Below are positions 8,772 to 18,384 of a DNA stretch of 64,000 nucleotides, in pieces. Every line of letters starts with the position of its first letter. Within the stretch, counting starts at the first letter, position 1. The notes beneath the pieces are model-generated. The model had not been told where the DNA came from. It saw nothing but the letters and a program-made list of their open reading frames with translations, and did no database searches. The DNA comes from Primorskyibacter flagellatus (GTDB lineage Bacteria; Pseudomonadota; Alphaproteobacteria; Rhodobacterales; Rhodobacteraceae): contig NZ_FWYD01000003.1 of assembly GCF_900176485.1 (NCBI RefSeq), forward strand, positions 310,001 to 374,000, read 5' to 3'. The position numbers and the translations under genes were made by a program.

Positions 8772-11664
8772 GCTCGCGCATTTCCGTCAGCGCCTGCTCC
8801 ATCGCCTCCTGTGCAGCAGTCAGTTCGCGGGTCAGTCTTTTTAGATGGCGGATCACAAGCGCGCCTTCGCCGTGTTCTGCCGCCCGTTCGACTTTTTGCA
8901 GGGTCTCGATCATCTCGGTCAGGGCGAAATTTCCCGCCGCGCCCTTGATCCGATGCGCAAGCTTGCACACTCTGTGCCAGTCCTGCGAGGCACAGGCAGC
9001 GTGCAGGTCGCGCTGCTCGCGCCCGAGTTGCTCAAGAAACAAATCGGCGATTTCCAGCGTGCGTGCCGTGCCGAAATCCGCGGCATTCTCTGCCAGCGCG
9101 CGGCGAAGATCGTCGGCGATCGCACCGGAACCTTCCATGTGCTGTGGCAGAAAAACCTTGCGCTTGTGGCCTGCCGTCACCGCGTCGAGCGCTTGGGCCA
9201 GCCGATCCGGTGAGATCGGTTTGGCCACGAAGCAATCCATCCCGGCATCGAGATGAACCGAGGTCTGCTCCTCCTGTACATGCGCCGAAATGCCGATCAC
9301 GGGCAGGGTCGCCAGTCGCTGATCGGTTGACTGGCGCAGCTTGCGGGTCGCCGCGGTGCCGCTGATCCCCGGCAGGTTCACATCCATCAGCACCACGTCG
9401 AAATCCTCCGCCCCGAGCACCGACAGCGCCTCTTCCGCCGAGCCGACGCAGCGGCAGGTATGGCCCAATCTTTCCAGATACCCGCGCGCCACCATACGGT
9501 TGATCTCGTTATCCTCCACCACCAGTATGCGCAAAGCCCGTACCGGGGTCGGAAAGCTTAACGAATCCTCGGCGTGCGGCAGATCAGCCGCATCGCCCGG
9601 CTCAAGCGCCACGCTTAGCGTAAAAACCGAGCCGCGGCCCTTGCTGCTCTCGACGCTGAGCGTGCCGCCCATCACATCGGTAAAGCGCTTGCAGATCGCC
9701 AACCCCAGCCCGGTGCCGCCGAATTGCCGTGCGATGCTGCGGTCTTCCTGTTCAAATGCTTCGAAAATGCGCTGCTGCGCCTGTGCCGAAATCCCGACGC
9801 CGGAATCGCTGACCTCGAACGTCACGCCAAGCTGAGCGTCTTCCTCGCTTCCCAGCCGGACCCGCAATACTACCTCGCCTTGGGCGGTGAACTTCACTGC
9901 ATTGGATACCAGATTGAACAGGATCTGCCGCAGCTTCCCGGCATCGCCTTTCAGCGCCGGGGGCACCTCTGGCGGCAGGTCAAGCAGCAGTTCGACGCCG
10001 CGTTCGCGCGCCGTGGGCCGCATCAGCGTCACGATATCCTCGACCAGCTCTCGCAGGGAAAAGGTGGTGGCTTCCAGTGTCGGCACGCCGCTTTCGATCT
10101 TGGTGTAATCAAGAATGCCGTTGAGGATCCGCAGCAGGCTCTGGCTTGAGGTGATCGCAGCATGCAGACGTCTTGTCTGTGTCCGGCTCAACCCCTCGCC
10201 AAACATGGTGCGCAACATGCCCAGCACGCCGTTCATCGGCGTGCGTATCTCATGGCTCATCATCGCCAGAAATTCCGATTTCGCCCGGTCCGCGCTCTCG
10301 GCCTTGCGCCTTGCTGCATCATGCGCCTCCACCTCTTCGCGCAACTGCTCGGTCTGCTGGGTGACCAGAACTTGCAGGTTATTGCGATGTTCGAGCAATT
10401 CGCGGGCGTTGCGATCACGCTCTGCTTCAAGCTCGCGATTGTCGATGGCCTGCTGGCGAAACACCTCCACCGCCTCTTCCATCCGCGCGATCTCATCGCT
10501 TTTCAGGGGCACGACACGGCGTTCCAGGTCACCGCTGACCAAAGCGGCCATCGCGCCCGACAGCCGGTCGAGGCGGCGGGTGATATTGCCGCGAATGAAG
10601 AACCAGAGCACCGCCAGCGACACTGCCAGCGCGATACTTGCTGCAATGCCGTTGCGCAGTTGGGTGCGGCGCAATTGCGCTGTTGCGGCCACGCCGGTGG
10701 CGATCGCCTGTTCCTGCGCGATGCTTGCCACTCTGCCGGCCTCTTTGCCCAGCTGGATCGCGGCGGATTGCAGCTCGGTCTGCTGGGCTGCAATCTCGTC
10801 ATGGATGCGCAGGATGTCTGCGGACAATGCAAAAATATCGCGCTCGCCCTCTACCAGCGGCAACAATACCTGCAAATGGGCGGCGGCCTGTTCGGACCGT
10901 CCCGGATCGCGGATCGAGGTGACCCGCCGCGCCACCACCTCGATGCGGTTGTTGAGCATCGCGCGGATCTCCAGCAATTGCGCCAGCGCGCCGGCTTCGG
11001 CGATCCGGTTCACCAGCAGCCCGATCTCGGCGGTGCGCGAGCGCAGCTCGAACATCAGGCCCAATTGAAAAAGGTCAACCTCGATCAGCTTGTCGAGCGT
11101 ATCGGCGCGGCTGATATCCTCGGTGCTGTAATCATAGAGGCTGGTGATCACCGCGGTGGTGCCCATCTCGGCATTGGCGACCAGCGTATCGGCCATGTCG
11201 AGCAGGTCGGTGGCCGCTTGCAACGCCGCGCGCAGACGGTCGCGGCGGATCTCGGTCAGGGTGATGCGCTGCTCGACCAGATCGTTAAGCCGGAAGATCC
11301 GCGCTTCGACATCGGCCACCGCGCCGCGCAGCACCATGGTATTCCCGATCTCCTCACTGCCATCGCGCTCCAGCCGACCGCTCAGGGCCGCCACCTGCTC
11401 GGCCAGAAACTGCGCGCGCCTTTCGCGCCCGACCTGCGAGGTTTCCTTGGCGAGTTCCGGCGCGGCGGCGATTACCCGACCGCTTTCCTCGGTGATGCCG
11501 CGCACATGGGCGATCGCCGGGATCGTTTCATTCACGATGCGCGACTGACTATGGGCGATGTCGCGCAGTTCAATCAGGCCGAACACACCAGCAAGCGTCG
11601 GCAACCCGGCGATCACAAGGAACGCCAGGATCAACCGCCCGCCCAATCCCAATCTTTCGAACAT
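8752..11664 (-). CDS. torS: TorS-like unorthodox hybrid sensor histidine kinase
   Basis: 970 residues, full phosphorelay architecture. A TM helix at about 10-30 is followed by a long helical periplasmic sensor, TM helix at about 340-360 (IAASIALAVSLAVLWFFI) and HAMP. Then come a coiled coil, HisKA with H471 (MMSHEIRTPMNG), HATPase_c (NLVSNAVKF, DSGVGI, GGTGLGLAI), a receiver with D761 (VLMDVNLPG), and a C-terminal HPt domain with H904 (AHRIKGAAGN). The same order is found in E. coli TorS, whose sensor domain binds TorT. With TorR 20 bp overlapping at the 3' end and torT divergent at the 5' end, the phosphorelay His-Asp-His-Asp is complete in one locus. Confidence 0.9.
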   Translation of the reverse strand: MFERLGLGGRLILAFLVIAGLPTLAGVFGLIELRDIAHSQSRIVNETIPAIAHVRGITEESGRVIAAAPELAKETSQVGRERRAQFLAEQVAALSGRLERDGSEEIGNTMVLRGAVADVEARIFRLNDLVEQRITLTEIRRDRLRAALQAATDLLDMADTLVANAEMGTTAVITSLYDYSTEDISRADTLDKLIEVDLFQLGLMFELRSRTAEIGLLVNRIAEAGALAQLLEIRAMLNNRIEVVARRVTSIRDPGRSEQAAAHLQVLLPLVEGERDIFALSADILRIHDEIAAQQTELQSAAIQLGKEAGRVASIAQEQAIATGVAATAQLRRTQLRNGIAASIALAVSLAVLWFFIRGNITRRLDRLSGAMAALVSGDLERRVVPLKSDEIARMEEAVEVFRQQAIDNRELEAERDRNARELLEHRNNLQVLVTQQTEQLREEVEAHDAARRKAESADRAKSEFLAMMSHEIRTPMNGVLGMLRTMFGEGLSRTQTRRLHAAITSSQSLLRILNGILDYTKIESGVPTLEATTFSLRELVEDIVTLMRPTARERGVELLLDLPPEVPPALKGDAGKLRQILFNLVSNAVKFTAQGEVVLRVRLGSEEDAQLGVTFEVSDSGVGISAQAQQRIFEAFEQEDRSIARQFGGTGLGLAICKRFTDVMGGTLSVESSKGRGSVFTLSVALEPGDAADLPHAEDSLSFPTPVRALRILVVEDNEINRMVARGYLERLGHTCRCVGSAEEALSVLGAEDFDVVLMDVNLPGISGTAATRKLRQSTDQRLATLPVIGISAHVQEEQTSVHLDAGMDCFVAKPISPDRLAQALDAVTAGHKRKVFLPQHMEGSGAIADDLRRALAENAADFGTARTLEIADLFLEQLGREQRDLHAACASQDWHRVCKLAHRIKGAAGNFALTEMIETLQKVERAAEHGEGALVIRHLKRLTRELTAAQEAMEQALTEMRELTPVAQ

Positions 11665-11701
11665 GCGCCAGCTTACGCAGCAAAGTCGCGCTTGCGCAAA
11701 C

Positions 11702-11730
11702 TTGAAACGCAGTCGCGCCCGGTGTCTACT
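11702..11730 (+). promoter_or_regulatory. Candidate sigma-70 promoter of torT
   Basis: TTGAAA at 11702-11707, a 17-bp spacer, TCTACT at 11725-11730, then 27 bp to the torT start codon. No tor-box-like decamer was seen in the 93-bp torS-torT gap, so this gene is probably not under TorR. Confidence 0.4.
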
Positions 11731-11757
11731 GCCCGGACTTCACAGGAATGGACCCCC

Positions 11758-12801
11758 ATGCGAAATCTCGCCGCACTGATCTGGCTGGCCCTGAGCGCAC
11801 CGGCCTTGGCGCAAAGCTGGGATCTCGACGTGCCGCGTCTCTCCGCCGAGGGTAAGCAGACGGTCGATACCATTGCCTATCAGCCGCTCGAAGGCGCTGC
11901 GCGGCGCTGGCGGATCTGCGTCTCATATCCGCATATGAAGGACGCCTATTGGCTTAGCGTCAATTACGGCATGGTCGAGGAAGCCCGCCGTCTGGGGGTC
12001 TCATTCCGACTGGTCGAGGCGGGCGGCTATCCCAATCTCGCGCGCCAGATCGAGCAGGTCGAAAGCTGCGTCGCCTCCGGTGCCGATGCGCTGATCATCG
12101 GAACAGTGTCGTTTCACGGACTCTCGACAACCATCCGCCAGATCGCCGGGCAGATCCCGGTTATCGCTGCGGTCAATGACATCGCCGAAGGCGGTATCAG
12201 CGCCCGTTCGGCCGTGTCTTGGGAGGAAATGGGTGCCGCCGCCGGGCGGATCATCGCAGAGCGCCACCCGGAGGGCAGCGCGCCGGTGCGGTTGGCCTGG
12301 TTTCCCGGCCCCGAAGGAGCTGGCTGGGTGCGCTTTGTTCAGAACGGCTTTCACAAGGCCTTGCGCGGCAGTTCGGCGGAAGTCGTTGTCAGCAAATTCG
12401 GCGATACCGGTCGTGAGATCCAGGTGCGACTGGTCGAAGAGGCGCTCGATGATTTCCCCGATCTCGATTACATTGTCGGAAGCGCCCCGACCGCCGAAGC
12501 GGCGGTGTCGTTGCTGCGCGCGCGAGGGCTTGATGAGCAGATTCTGATCGTTTCCGATTACATGAGCCATGCGGTCTATCGCGGCATCAGACGCGGCAGA
12601 ATTCTCGCGGCACCGACTGATTTTCCAATCCTGCAAGGGCGGCTGGCCATCGAAATGGCGGTGCGTGCCATCGAAGGCAAGCTTGAGATCACCAAGGCCG
12701 GACCGAAGATCCAAGTCATCACCGGGGACAATGTCGATGCGATTTCACTTTCCGAAACCCTGGCTCCGGCGGCCTTCGTGCCGGTCTTTGAGACCCATTA
12801 G
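11758..12801 (+). CDS. torT: TorT-like periplasmic TMAO-sensing binding protein
   Basis: 347 residues. Signal peptide MRNLAALIWLALSAPALAQ (cleavage after A18), then a type I periplasmic-binding-protein fold: RICVSYPHMKDAYWLSVNYGMVEEARRLGV at the start of lobe 1, VASGADALIIGTVS, and VSDYMSHAVYRGIRRGRILAAPTDFP in the second half. The long aromatic N-terminus (SWDLDVPRLSAEGK) and YPHMKDAYW resemble TorT, which binds TMAO and presents it to the TorS sensor domain. The start at 11758 is chosen because the signal peptide begins there; the open frame extends far upstream only as a shadow of torS. Divergent from torS with 93 bp between starts. Confidence 0.85.
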   Translation: MRNLAALIWLALSAPALAQSWDLDVPRLSAEGKQTVDTIAYQPLEGAARRWRICVSYPHMKDAYWLSVNYGMVEEARRLGVSFRLVEAGGYPNLARQIEQVESCVASGADALIIGTVSFHGLSTTIRQIAGQIPVIAAVNDIAEGGISARSAVSWEEMGAAAGRIIAERHPEGSAPVRLAWFPGPEGAGWVRFVQNGFHKALRGSSAEVVVSKFGDTGREIQVRLVEEALDDFPDLDYIVGSAPTAEAAVSLLRARGLDEQILIVSDYMSHAVYRGIRRGRILAAPTDFPILQGRLAIEMAVRAIEGKLEITKAGPKIQVITGDNVDAISLSETLAPAAFVPVFETH

Positions 12802-13454
12802 TGGTTTGCAAAAAATCAGCGCGTGCTGGAACACGGATCGTGCCAACAGTGCGTTTCTGGTGACACATGATGACGCAAACGCCGACAGTCGAAATTGTGA
12901 CAAAAGCGATCCCTTCAAGTATTTTCAGATGTCAGCCGGATCCTTGGTATTGGTGACGGCCTGCATCCGGCGCGTTGGTGTCGATGAAATGGATCGGGCC
13001 GCGACCCCGGACCGCCAGGGAATTAAGAGATTTCTGAAATATAGAATATAATACAATATGTTACGATTCTCAGGGCGGGCAATACATAGCTCTCCTCTCT
13101 TGGCGGCGCGTTCGAATATCAGGCCACCGCTGTCCTGAACAGGTCGCCGGGCTTCGCCGAGTTGTTCAGCCACGCGCGAAGTTTGTTCAGTGCCGCCAAC
13201 TGGCCGCCACCGATAGGGCCAATATTCAGCATCGTGCGGTAGGACGCGGACACCGTTTTTTACTGTATCTTTTCTATATGGCGTGGCGCGGACGATGCAC
13301 CGAATGGCGCCCCGAATTCGCGGCGAACTCTCGCTCAGAGTGTGTTGTTGGGCATCATGCATCGAAAGGTGGTTGATCCGGAGGCATGGAATTGGCACGA
13401 TCCTTGCCGAGACGTTTGGGTTTTGAATAATTTCCGCAGCATGAAAGGGACACC
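12802..13454. other. 653-bp non-coding stretch between torT and ggt
   Basis: No convincing gene. An AT-rich patch at 13020-13070 contrasts with the GC-rich surroundings. A 37-codon minus-strand ORF (13119-13232, ending PGDLFRTAVA) has protein-like composition but no ribosome-binding site and may be a gene remnant. The last 60 bases before ggt contain AAAGGGACACC ahead of its ATG. Confidence 0.5.
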
Positions 13455-15179
13455 ATGAGACAGCTCTTTTCCGGGGCTTTATGCCTCGCATTCGCCAGTG
13501 CTTCTACGCTTCACGCGCAGGAAGACGCGATTTTTTCGGGTGCTGACCGCGTTCATCCGGTTTATGCGGAAAATGGCATGGTCGCGGCGCAGGAAGGTGT
13601 TGCCGCCCGCGTCGGGCTCGACATTCTCAAAGCCGGCGGCAACGCCATCGACGCGGGCGTGGCTGTGGCTTTTGCGCTGGCAGTGACCCTGCCGCGTGCG
13701 GGCAATATCGGCGGGGGGGGCTTCATGCTTGTGCATGACGCGGAATCTGGCGAGACCAAAGCGATTGATTACCGCGAAATGGCCCCTGCCTCGGCCGAGC
13801 GGGACATGTATCTTGACGAAGAAGGCAATGCCGATTCCGAATTGTCACGCTTCACCGGCCTTGCCACGGGCGTACCGGGCACTGTCGCGGGTATGCAGAT
13901 GGCGCTGGACCAATACGGCACCATGACGCTGGCCGAGGTTATCCAGCCCGCGATCGAACTGGCGCGCGACGGGATTGCCGTAACGCCGGGCCTTGCCGAC
14001 AGCCTCAAAGGACTGGAGGCACGGCTCAAGAAATGGCCCTCATCCGAAGCAATTTTCTTCAAGGAAGGCGGCGGATTCTACGAACCGGGCGAAACCCTGA
14101 CGCAGGCCGATCTGGCCAACACGCTTCAGAAGATCGCCGATGAGGGCATTGACGGTTTCTACAAGGGCGAGACAGCGGAAAAGATCGCGACGGCCGTGCA
14201 GAATACCGGCGGGCGGATCACGGTCGAGGATATGGCGAACTACAAGCCCGTCCTGCGGGACCCGGTCAGCGGCACCTATCGCGGATACGAGATCGTCTCG
14301 ATGCCGCCGCCCAGTTCCGGCGGGGCGCATATCGTGCAGATCCTCAATATCCTCGAAGGCTATCCCATTGGCTTTCTGGGCCACAATTCCGCCGACACGA
14401 TCCACCTGATGGCCGAAGCGATGAAGCGCGCCTATGCGGACCGCTCGGAGTATCTGGGGGACAGTGATTTTGTCGATGTGCCGCTGGCAGAGATCACGTC
14501 CAAGGATTATGCCGCCGACATTCGCAAGCAGATCAGCCTGCATGCCGCAACACCCTCCAGCACGATCAAACCGGGCGACCTAGCGCCTTATGAGAGTAAT
14601 GAGACCACGCATTTCTCGATTGTGGACAAGGATGGCAACGCCGTCGCCAATACCTACACCATAAACTTCTCCTACGGGTCGGGCATGGTCGCTGACGGCA
14701 CCGGCGTGCTGCTGAACAACGAAATGGACGACTTTGCCGCCAAACCGGGCGTGCCCAACGCCTACGGGTTGATCGGCGGGGATGCCAATGCTGTCGAAGG
14801 TGGCAAGCGGCCGCTGTCGTCGATGTCGCCGACGCTGGTGATGAAGGATGGCAAGGTCTTCATGGTGACCGGTTCGCCGGGTGGGTCGCGGATCATCACG
14901 ACCACGCTGCAAGTCATCATGAACGTGATTGACCACGGCATGAACATCGCCGAGGCCAGCTTTGCATCCCGCATCCACCACCAGTGGTTGCCCGATGAAA
15001 TCCGCATCGAGGATGGGATCAGCGTCGATACGATTGGCCTGCTGGAACAGCGCGGACACAAGGTCAGCGAACAGTCCGTGATGGGCTCGACCCAGTCGAT
15101 CCTTGTGGACGAAGCAAGCGGCTACCTGTTCGGTGCCTCGGACCCCCGCCGCGTCGATGCGGCGACACTGGGCCACTGA
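13455..15179 (+). CDS. ggt: Gamma-glutamyltransferase (glutathione hydrolase) proenzyme
   Basis: 574 residues with a Sec signal peptide (MRQLFSGALCLAFASASTLHA), so periplasmic. The enzyme cleaves the gamma-glutamyl bond of glutathione and transfers glutamate to water or amino acids. It matures by self-cleavage before a Thr: NETTHFSIVDKDGNAV places the expected nucleophile at T384, the first residue of the small subunit, matching E. coli T391 in SNQTTHYS. Other family blocks are present: AVAFALAVTLPRAGNIGGGGFML near the start, PPPSSGG, YGSGMV, and the GSPGGSRIITT loop. Stands alone, ended by a strong terminator at 15207-15241; no glutathione or peptide genes are adjacent. Confidence 0.95.
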   Translation: MRQLFSGALCLAFASASTLHAQEDAIFSGADRVHPVYAENGMVAAQEGVAARVGLDILKAGGNAIDAGVAVAFALAVTLPRAGNIGGGGFMLVHDAESGETKAIDYREMAPASAERDMYLDEEGNADSELSRFTGLATGVPGTVAGMQMALDQYGTMTLAEVIQPAIELARDGIAVTPGLADSLKGLEARLKKWPSSEAIFFKEGGGFYEPGETLTQADLANTLQKIADEGIDGFYKGETAEKIATAVQNTGGRITVEDMANYKPVLRDPVSGTYRGYEIVSMPPPSSGGAHIVQILNILEGYPIGFLGHNSADTIHLMAEAMKRAYADRSEYLGDSDFVDVPLAEITSKDYAADIRKQISLHAATPSSTIKPGDLAPYESNETTHFSIVDKDGNAVANTYTINFSYGSGMVADGTGVLLNNEMDDFAAKPGVPNAYGLIGGDANAVEGGKRPLSSMSPTLVMKDGKVFMVTGSPGGSRIITTTLQVIMNVIDHGMNIAEASFASRIHHQWLPDEIRIEDGISVDTIGLLEQRGHKVSEQSVMGSTQSILVDEASGYLFGASDPRRVDAATLGH

Positions 15180-15206
15180 CGGGGCCACTGAACGTGAACG
15201 AACCCG

Positions 15207-15241
15207 CCCCGGTCAGCACGCGCTGGCCGGGGCTTTCTTTT
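15207..15241 (+). terminator. Rho-independent terminator of ggt
   Basis: Stem CCCCGG-T-CAGC / GCTG-G-CCGGGG with a 4-nt loop (15207-15232), followed by CTTTCTTTT. It lies 28 bp after the ggt stop codon. Confidence 0.85.
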
Positions 15242-15823
15242 GCGCGGGCTTCATCCGGTGATGGTTGCACAGCGAATACCGGACGCGCTGTGCAATTGCA
15301 TGGTGCCTCCGCGCAGCTCGCCAGTGCCGAAGGTCGATGAACTCTTGATCCTGCACGGATTTACCGACTTGACGGCAGATGAAATTCCAGCGGCCGCCCG
15401 GATTGGCCGGAGCATTGCATTCAGGATTTTCCCGTCCCGATGCAGCAAAAGCGGACAGCGGCCAAGGCATTGCGGGATACTATATATTTCATGGGTACCT
15501 CCTCGGTTGGGTCGCAATGCACTCCCCCGGTGCTGCGTATATCTCCCGTCAGGTTTCGGGCGAGAGCCGCTTTCTTTTGGGTTGGGAATGTATGAACCTG
15601 GGTGCTGTCATAGACAGGTCAACCGCGCCAAGGATTGAGAAGCGCAAGCCGTCGGAACCTTTGCAACGGCGTTGCCTTCCGATAGGCCTCTGCAAAATGG
15701 CGCAGGGCATGCAATTGCGTTTACGCGCGGCGCACTTCTCTGCAATACATCCCCTAAGCCCGAACGCACTGTGGCGTTGCACCTTTAACGATGGGTCCTG
15801 AAATCGACGAAATGTTGGCAGGA
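15242..15823. other. 580-bp stretch without a recognisable gene
   Basis: No gene could be supported. On the minus strand a very strong ribosome-binding site GAGGAGG (15498-15504) stands 5 nt before an ATG at 15492, but that frame runs only 23 codons (MKYIVSRNALAAVRFCCIGTG..., stop at 15421). Two other frames stay open beyond it to about 15215-15250. This could be the decayed start of a lost gene or a short peptide. Confidence 0.4.
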
Positions 15824-15892
15824 ATGATCATGCGAACTATCCGTTTTCTTGTCCATCTTTCGGCCTATGCCGAAGAAATGGTCGAATTGTGA
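15824..15892 (+). CDS. 22-residue upstream ORF coupled to the sensor kinase gene
   Basis: ATG at 15824 (MIMRTIRFLVHLSAYAEEMVEL) with GGCAGGA at 15817-15823 as ribosome-binding site. A second ATG lies at 15830. The stop TGA (15890-15892) overlaps the kinase ATG by one base (TGATG), the arrangement for translational re-initiation. No homology is recognised. It may be a leader peptide setting expression of the two-component pair, or chance. Confidence 0.4.
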   Translation: MIMRTIRFLVHLSAYAEEMVEL

Positions 15893-17472
15893 TGTCGCAG
15901 CGTAGAAAGGTCTCTCTCAAGGTCCGCCTGGCGGGCGGGGCAATGCTTCTGACGGTGGGGACGCTTTTTACCGCGGGGGCGATGTTCATCGGGATGACCC
16001 GCGTTTCGGATCGGTTGGAAACCGCCCTGGCCGCAGAGGCGCGGATTGCGCGCTATTCCACGCTCTCTACCCAGATTTCCACCTTTCTCGTGATTTCGAC
16101 CGAAGCGGTGCAAGCCGGACTTGATGCCGGGGCGCGGGGAGAACGGCTTGAGCCGGTCGTCAGGAACATCAATACCACTTTTGGGCAGTTGCGCCGGGAT
16201 CTGGAACAGGCCGTCGCGCAGGTCGAGGCGTTGGGGCTGGACGCGCAATCCCGCTATGCCACGCAATCGTTGGGTCTGGCGCGGATGGAGGCTTTGATCG
16301 GTAATACTGTCAGCGGATTGCAGGCAGGTCCTGACAATGCAGAAACGCTGAGGGCACGGATCAATGGGTTCGCATCCGGGTTTGATCCGCTGCTCAATCA
16401 GGCGGTGAATGCCGAAATCCTGTTCAGAAACGAAATCCTGACGGGGATCGAGAGATTGCGGCAGTCGCTTGGACGGCTGGCAATCGTGATTGCCGTTCTG
16501 TCCGTCCTGACCGCACTGGCCTTTTATTTCGGGTTGGTTCGGCCTCAATTCGGGCGACTTGACCGGCTGCGCGATGCGGCCCGGCAGATCGGGTCAGAGA
16601 ATTACGCCGTCGCGCTGCCCGAAACCAGGCAGGATGAGATCGGGCTGCTCTACTCCGAGACCAACCGGATGGCACAGGCGCTAAGCCTGCGCGAGGACAA
16701 CATACGCAAAGACCGTGAGGCGTTGAATGAGATCATCGAACAGCGCACGGCGGAGCTGCGCACCGCCAATGCGGCGCTGGCGAAAACCGATGAAAACCGC
16801 CGCCGCTTTTTCGCCGATATAAGCCATGAGCTGCGCACGCCGCTGACGGTGATCCTGATGGAGGCGCAGATCGGCCAAAGGCAGGGGTCCGGGGCGGATT
16901 CTGCCTTCGCGACGATTGAAGAACGCGCAGCGCGTCTGAACCGGCGGATTGATGATTTGCTGCGGGTGGCGCGTTCGGAAAGTGGTGAACTGGCGCTGGA
17001 TCCGCAGCCTGTTGATCTGGCCGAGATCTTGACCGATGTGGCCGAAGAGGTTGCCCATGAATGCGCAAATGCGGGCATGGTGCTGGAGATGGCGTCGTGC
17101 CCCGCGCTTCCGGTTGTGGCGGATGCCAACTGGATGCGGCAGGTGGTGGTGGGGCTGGTGCGCAACGCCGTGCGACATGCGCGGGACGGTGGGATCGTGC
17201 GTTTGGTGCCCATAGACGAGCCGCAATCGGTCGGAATTGCCGTGGTGGATCATGGTCCCGGCGTGCCCCCCTCCGACATCGCAGAACTGTTTGAGCGGTT
17301 CAGGCGCGGGCGCAGCCCGGAAGGGCAGGGGTTCGGGATCGGGCTGGCGCTGGCGCGTTGGGTGGTCGAAGCACAGGGGGGCACGATCCGGATGCAAAGC
17401 CCGCTGCCGTCCGACGATGCGGGCGGGCACGGAACGAAAGTATCCGTTAGACTGCCGCGCAAGGATCCGTAA
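15892..17472 (+). CDS. Membrane sensor histidine kinase
   Basis: 526 residues from ATG 15892 (a GTG one codon earlier is possible; the TGATG overlap favours the ATG). TM helix at about 14-34, periplasmic helical domain of about 150 residues, TM helix at about 195-215 (LAIVIAVLSVLTALAFYFGLV), HAMP, HisKA with H312 (FFADISHELRTPLTV), and HATPase_c with VVGLVRNAVRHA, DHGPGVP and GFGIGLALARWVVEAQGG. Orthodox kinase without receiver. Its partner regulator starts 9 bp downstream. The signal sensed is not evident. Confidence 0.9.
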   Translation: MSQRRKVSLKVRLAGGAMLLTVGTLFTAGAMFIGMTRVSDRLETALAAEARIARYSTLSTQISTFLVISTEAVQAGLDAGARGERLEPVVRNINTTFGQLRRDLEQAVAQVEALGLDAQSRYATQSLGLARMEALIGNTVSGLQAGPDNAETLRARINGFASGFDPLLNQAVNAEILFRNEILTGIERLRQSLGRLAIVIAVLSVLTALAFYFGLVRPQFGRLDRLRDAARQIGSENYAVALPETRQDEIGLLYSETNRMAQALSLREDNIRKDREALNEIIEQRTAELRTANAALAKTDENRRRFFADISHELRTPLTVILMEAQIGQRQGSGADSAFATIEERAARLNRRIDDLLRVARSESGELALDPQPVDLAEILTDVAEEVAHECANAGMVLEMASCPALPVVADANWMRQVVVGLVRNAVRHARDGGIVRLVPIDEPQSVGIAVVDHGPGVPPSDIAELFERFRRGRSPEGQGFGIGLALARWVVEAQGGTIRMQSPLPSDDAGGHGTKVSVRLPRKDP

Positions 17473-17481
17473 ACTGCCGCT

Positions 17482-18159
17482 ATGACAACACGCCTTCTGA
17501 TCGTCGATGATGACCCCGGAATCACCGCAGCCCTTGCGCGCGGTCTGGCCCTGCATGGTTATATCGCGGATACCGAGAACCGCGCCGACAGGGCATTGGA
17601 ACGGCTGATGGCCGATCAGTACGATGGTGCGATTTTCGATGTCATGCTGGGGGAAGAGAATGGCATCGACGTTGTCCGCTCTGCGCGTGCCGGAGGTATC
17701 GTGGTGCCGATCATCATGCTGTCGGCCCTGTCGGATGTGGATCATCGCGCCGCCGGCCTGGAGGCCGGCGCAGATGACTATATCGTCAAGCCGTTTTCCT
17801 TCGACGAGCTGGTGGCCCGGCTGCGTGTGCAGGAGAAACGCGCGATGGTCAGTCGCCCGGCACCCGCTGTCATGACGGAAAGGACGCGTTGCTTGCGCCG
17901 CGCGCAGGGGGAAACTTTCTTGACAGAGCGGGAGTTTTCGCTGCTGCGCATTCTGGCGGACAACGCCGGATCACCGGTGTCGCGCGGGCAGATCTTTGAC
18001 ATGTTATGGGCGACCGACGGGTCCGGCACGGAAAATGTCGTCGATGTTTATATCGGCTATCTGCGAAAAAAGATCGCCGGGCAGGATTTCGGATTTGAGA
18101 TCCGGACGCAGCGCAATCGTGGTTTTTGCCTTGAAGGGCTGACACCGGTTTTGGGCTGA
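17482..18159 (+). CDS. OmpR-family response regulator, partner of the kinase upstream
   Basis: 225 residues. Receiver: D11-D12 acidic pair (LIVDDDPG), phospho-acceptor D53 (GAIFDVMLGE), and K in DDYIVKPFSFDELVARLR. The C-terminal winged helix shows TEREFSLLRILADNAGSPVSRGQIFDMLW and a VDVYIGYLRKKI recognition/wing region ending QRNRGFCLEGL. Only 9 bp separates it from the kinase, so the pair is one operon. No target gene lies nearby: the following genes (DUF2948, murA) face the other way. Confidence 0.92.
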   Translation: MTTRLLIVDDDPGITAALARGLALHGYIADTENRADRALERLMADQYDGAIFDVMLGEENGIDVVRSARAGGIVVPIIMLSALSDVDHRAAGLEAGADDYIVKPFSFDELVARLRVQEKRAMVSRPAPAVMTERTRCLRRAQGETFLTEREFSLLRILADNAGSPVSRGQIFDMLWATDGSGTENVVDVYIGYLRKKIAGQDFGFEIRTQRNRGFCLEGLTPVLG

Positions 18160-18384
18160 CATGTTCTTAGGAAATAAGAATTCGCTTTCTGCCCGTGGTT
18201 TGACAGTATCAGACGCAGAAACGGCGAGGTCCTCTGCCGGTTTCAAACTCCTCCCGCCGGGATGAATGGCGGTCCGCTCAATCTCTCTCTCCAAGTGCAT
18301 GGTTTGGCGGGCCGCACCCGACAGGGTGCCGGGGCTGAGTGTCTCAGGGCACGGGGCGCGGCGAACGGCTTGCGACCGTGCGCT

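Noticed and set aside
10162-11757. Long plus-strand open frame running through torS into torT
   Set aside because: Upstream of 11758 it is only the shadow of torS; torT starts at its signal peptide.
12925-13491. 188-codon minus-strand ORF spanning the torT-ggt gap
   Set aside because: No domain, runs across the ggt start, and its sequence changes character along its length; only a short different-frame piece looks protein-like.
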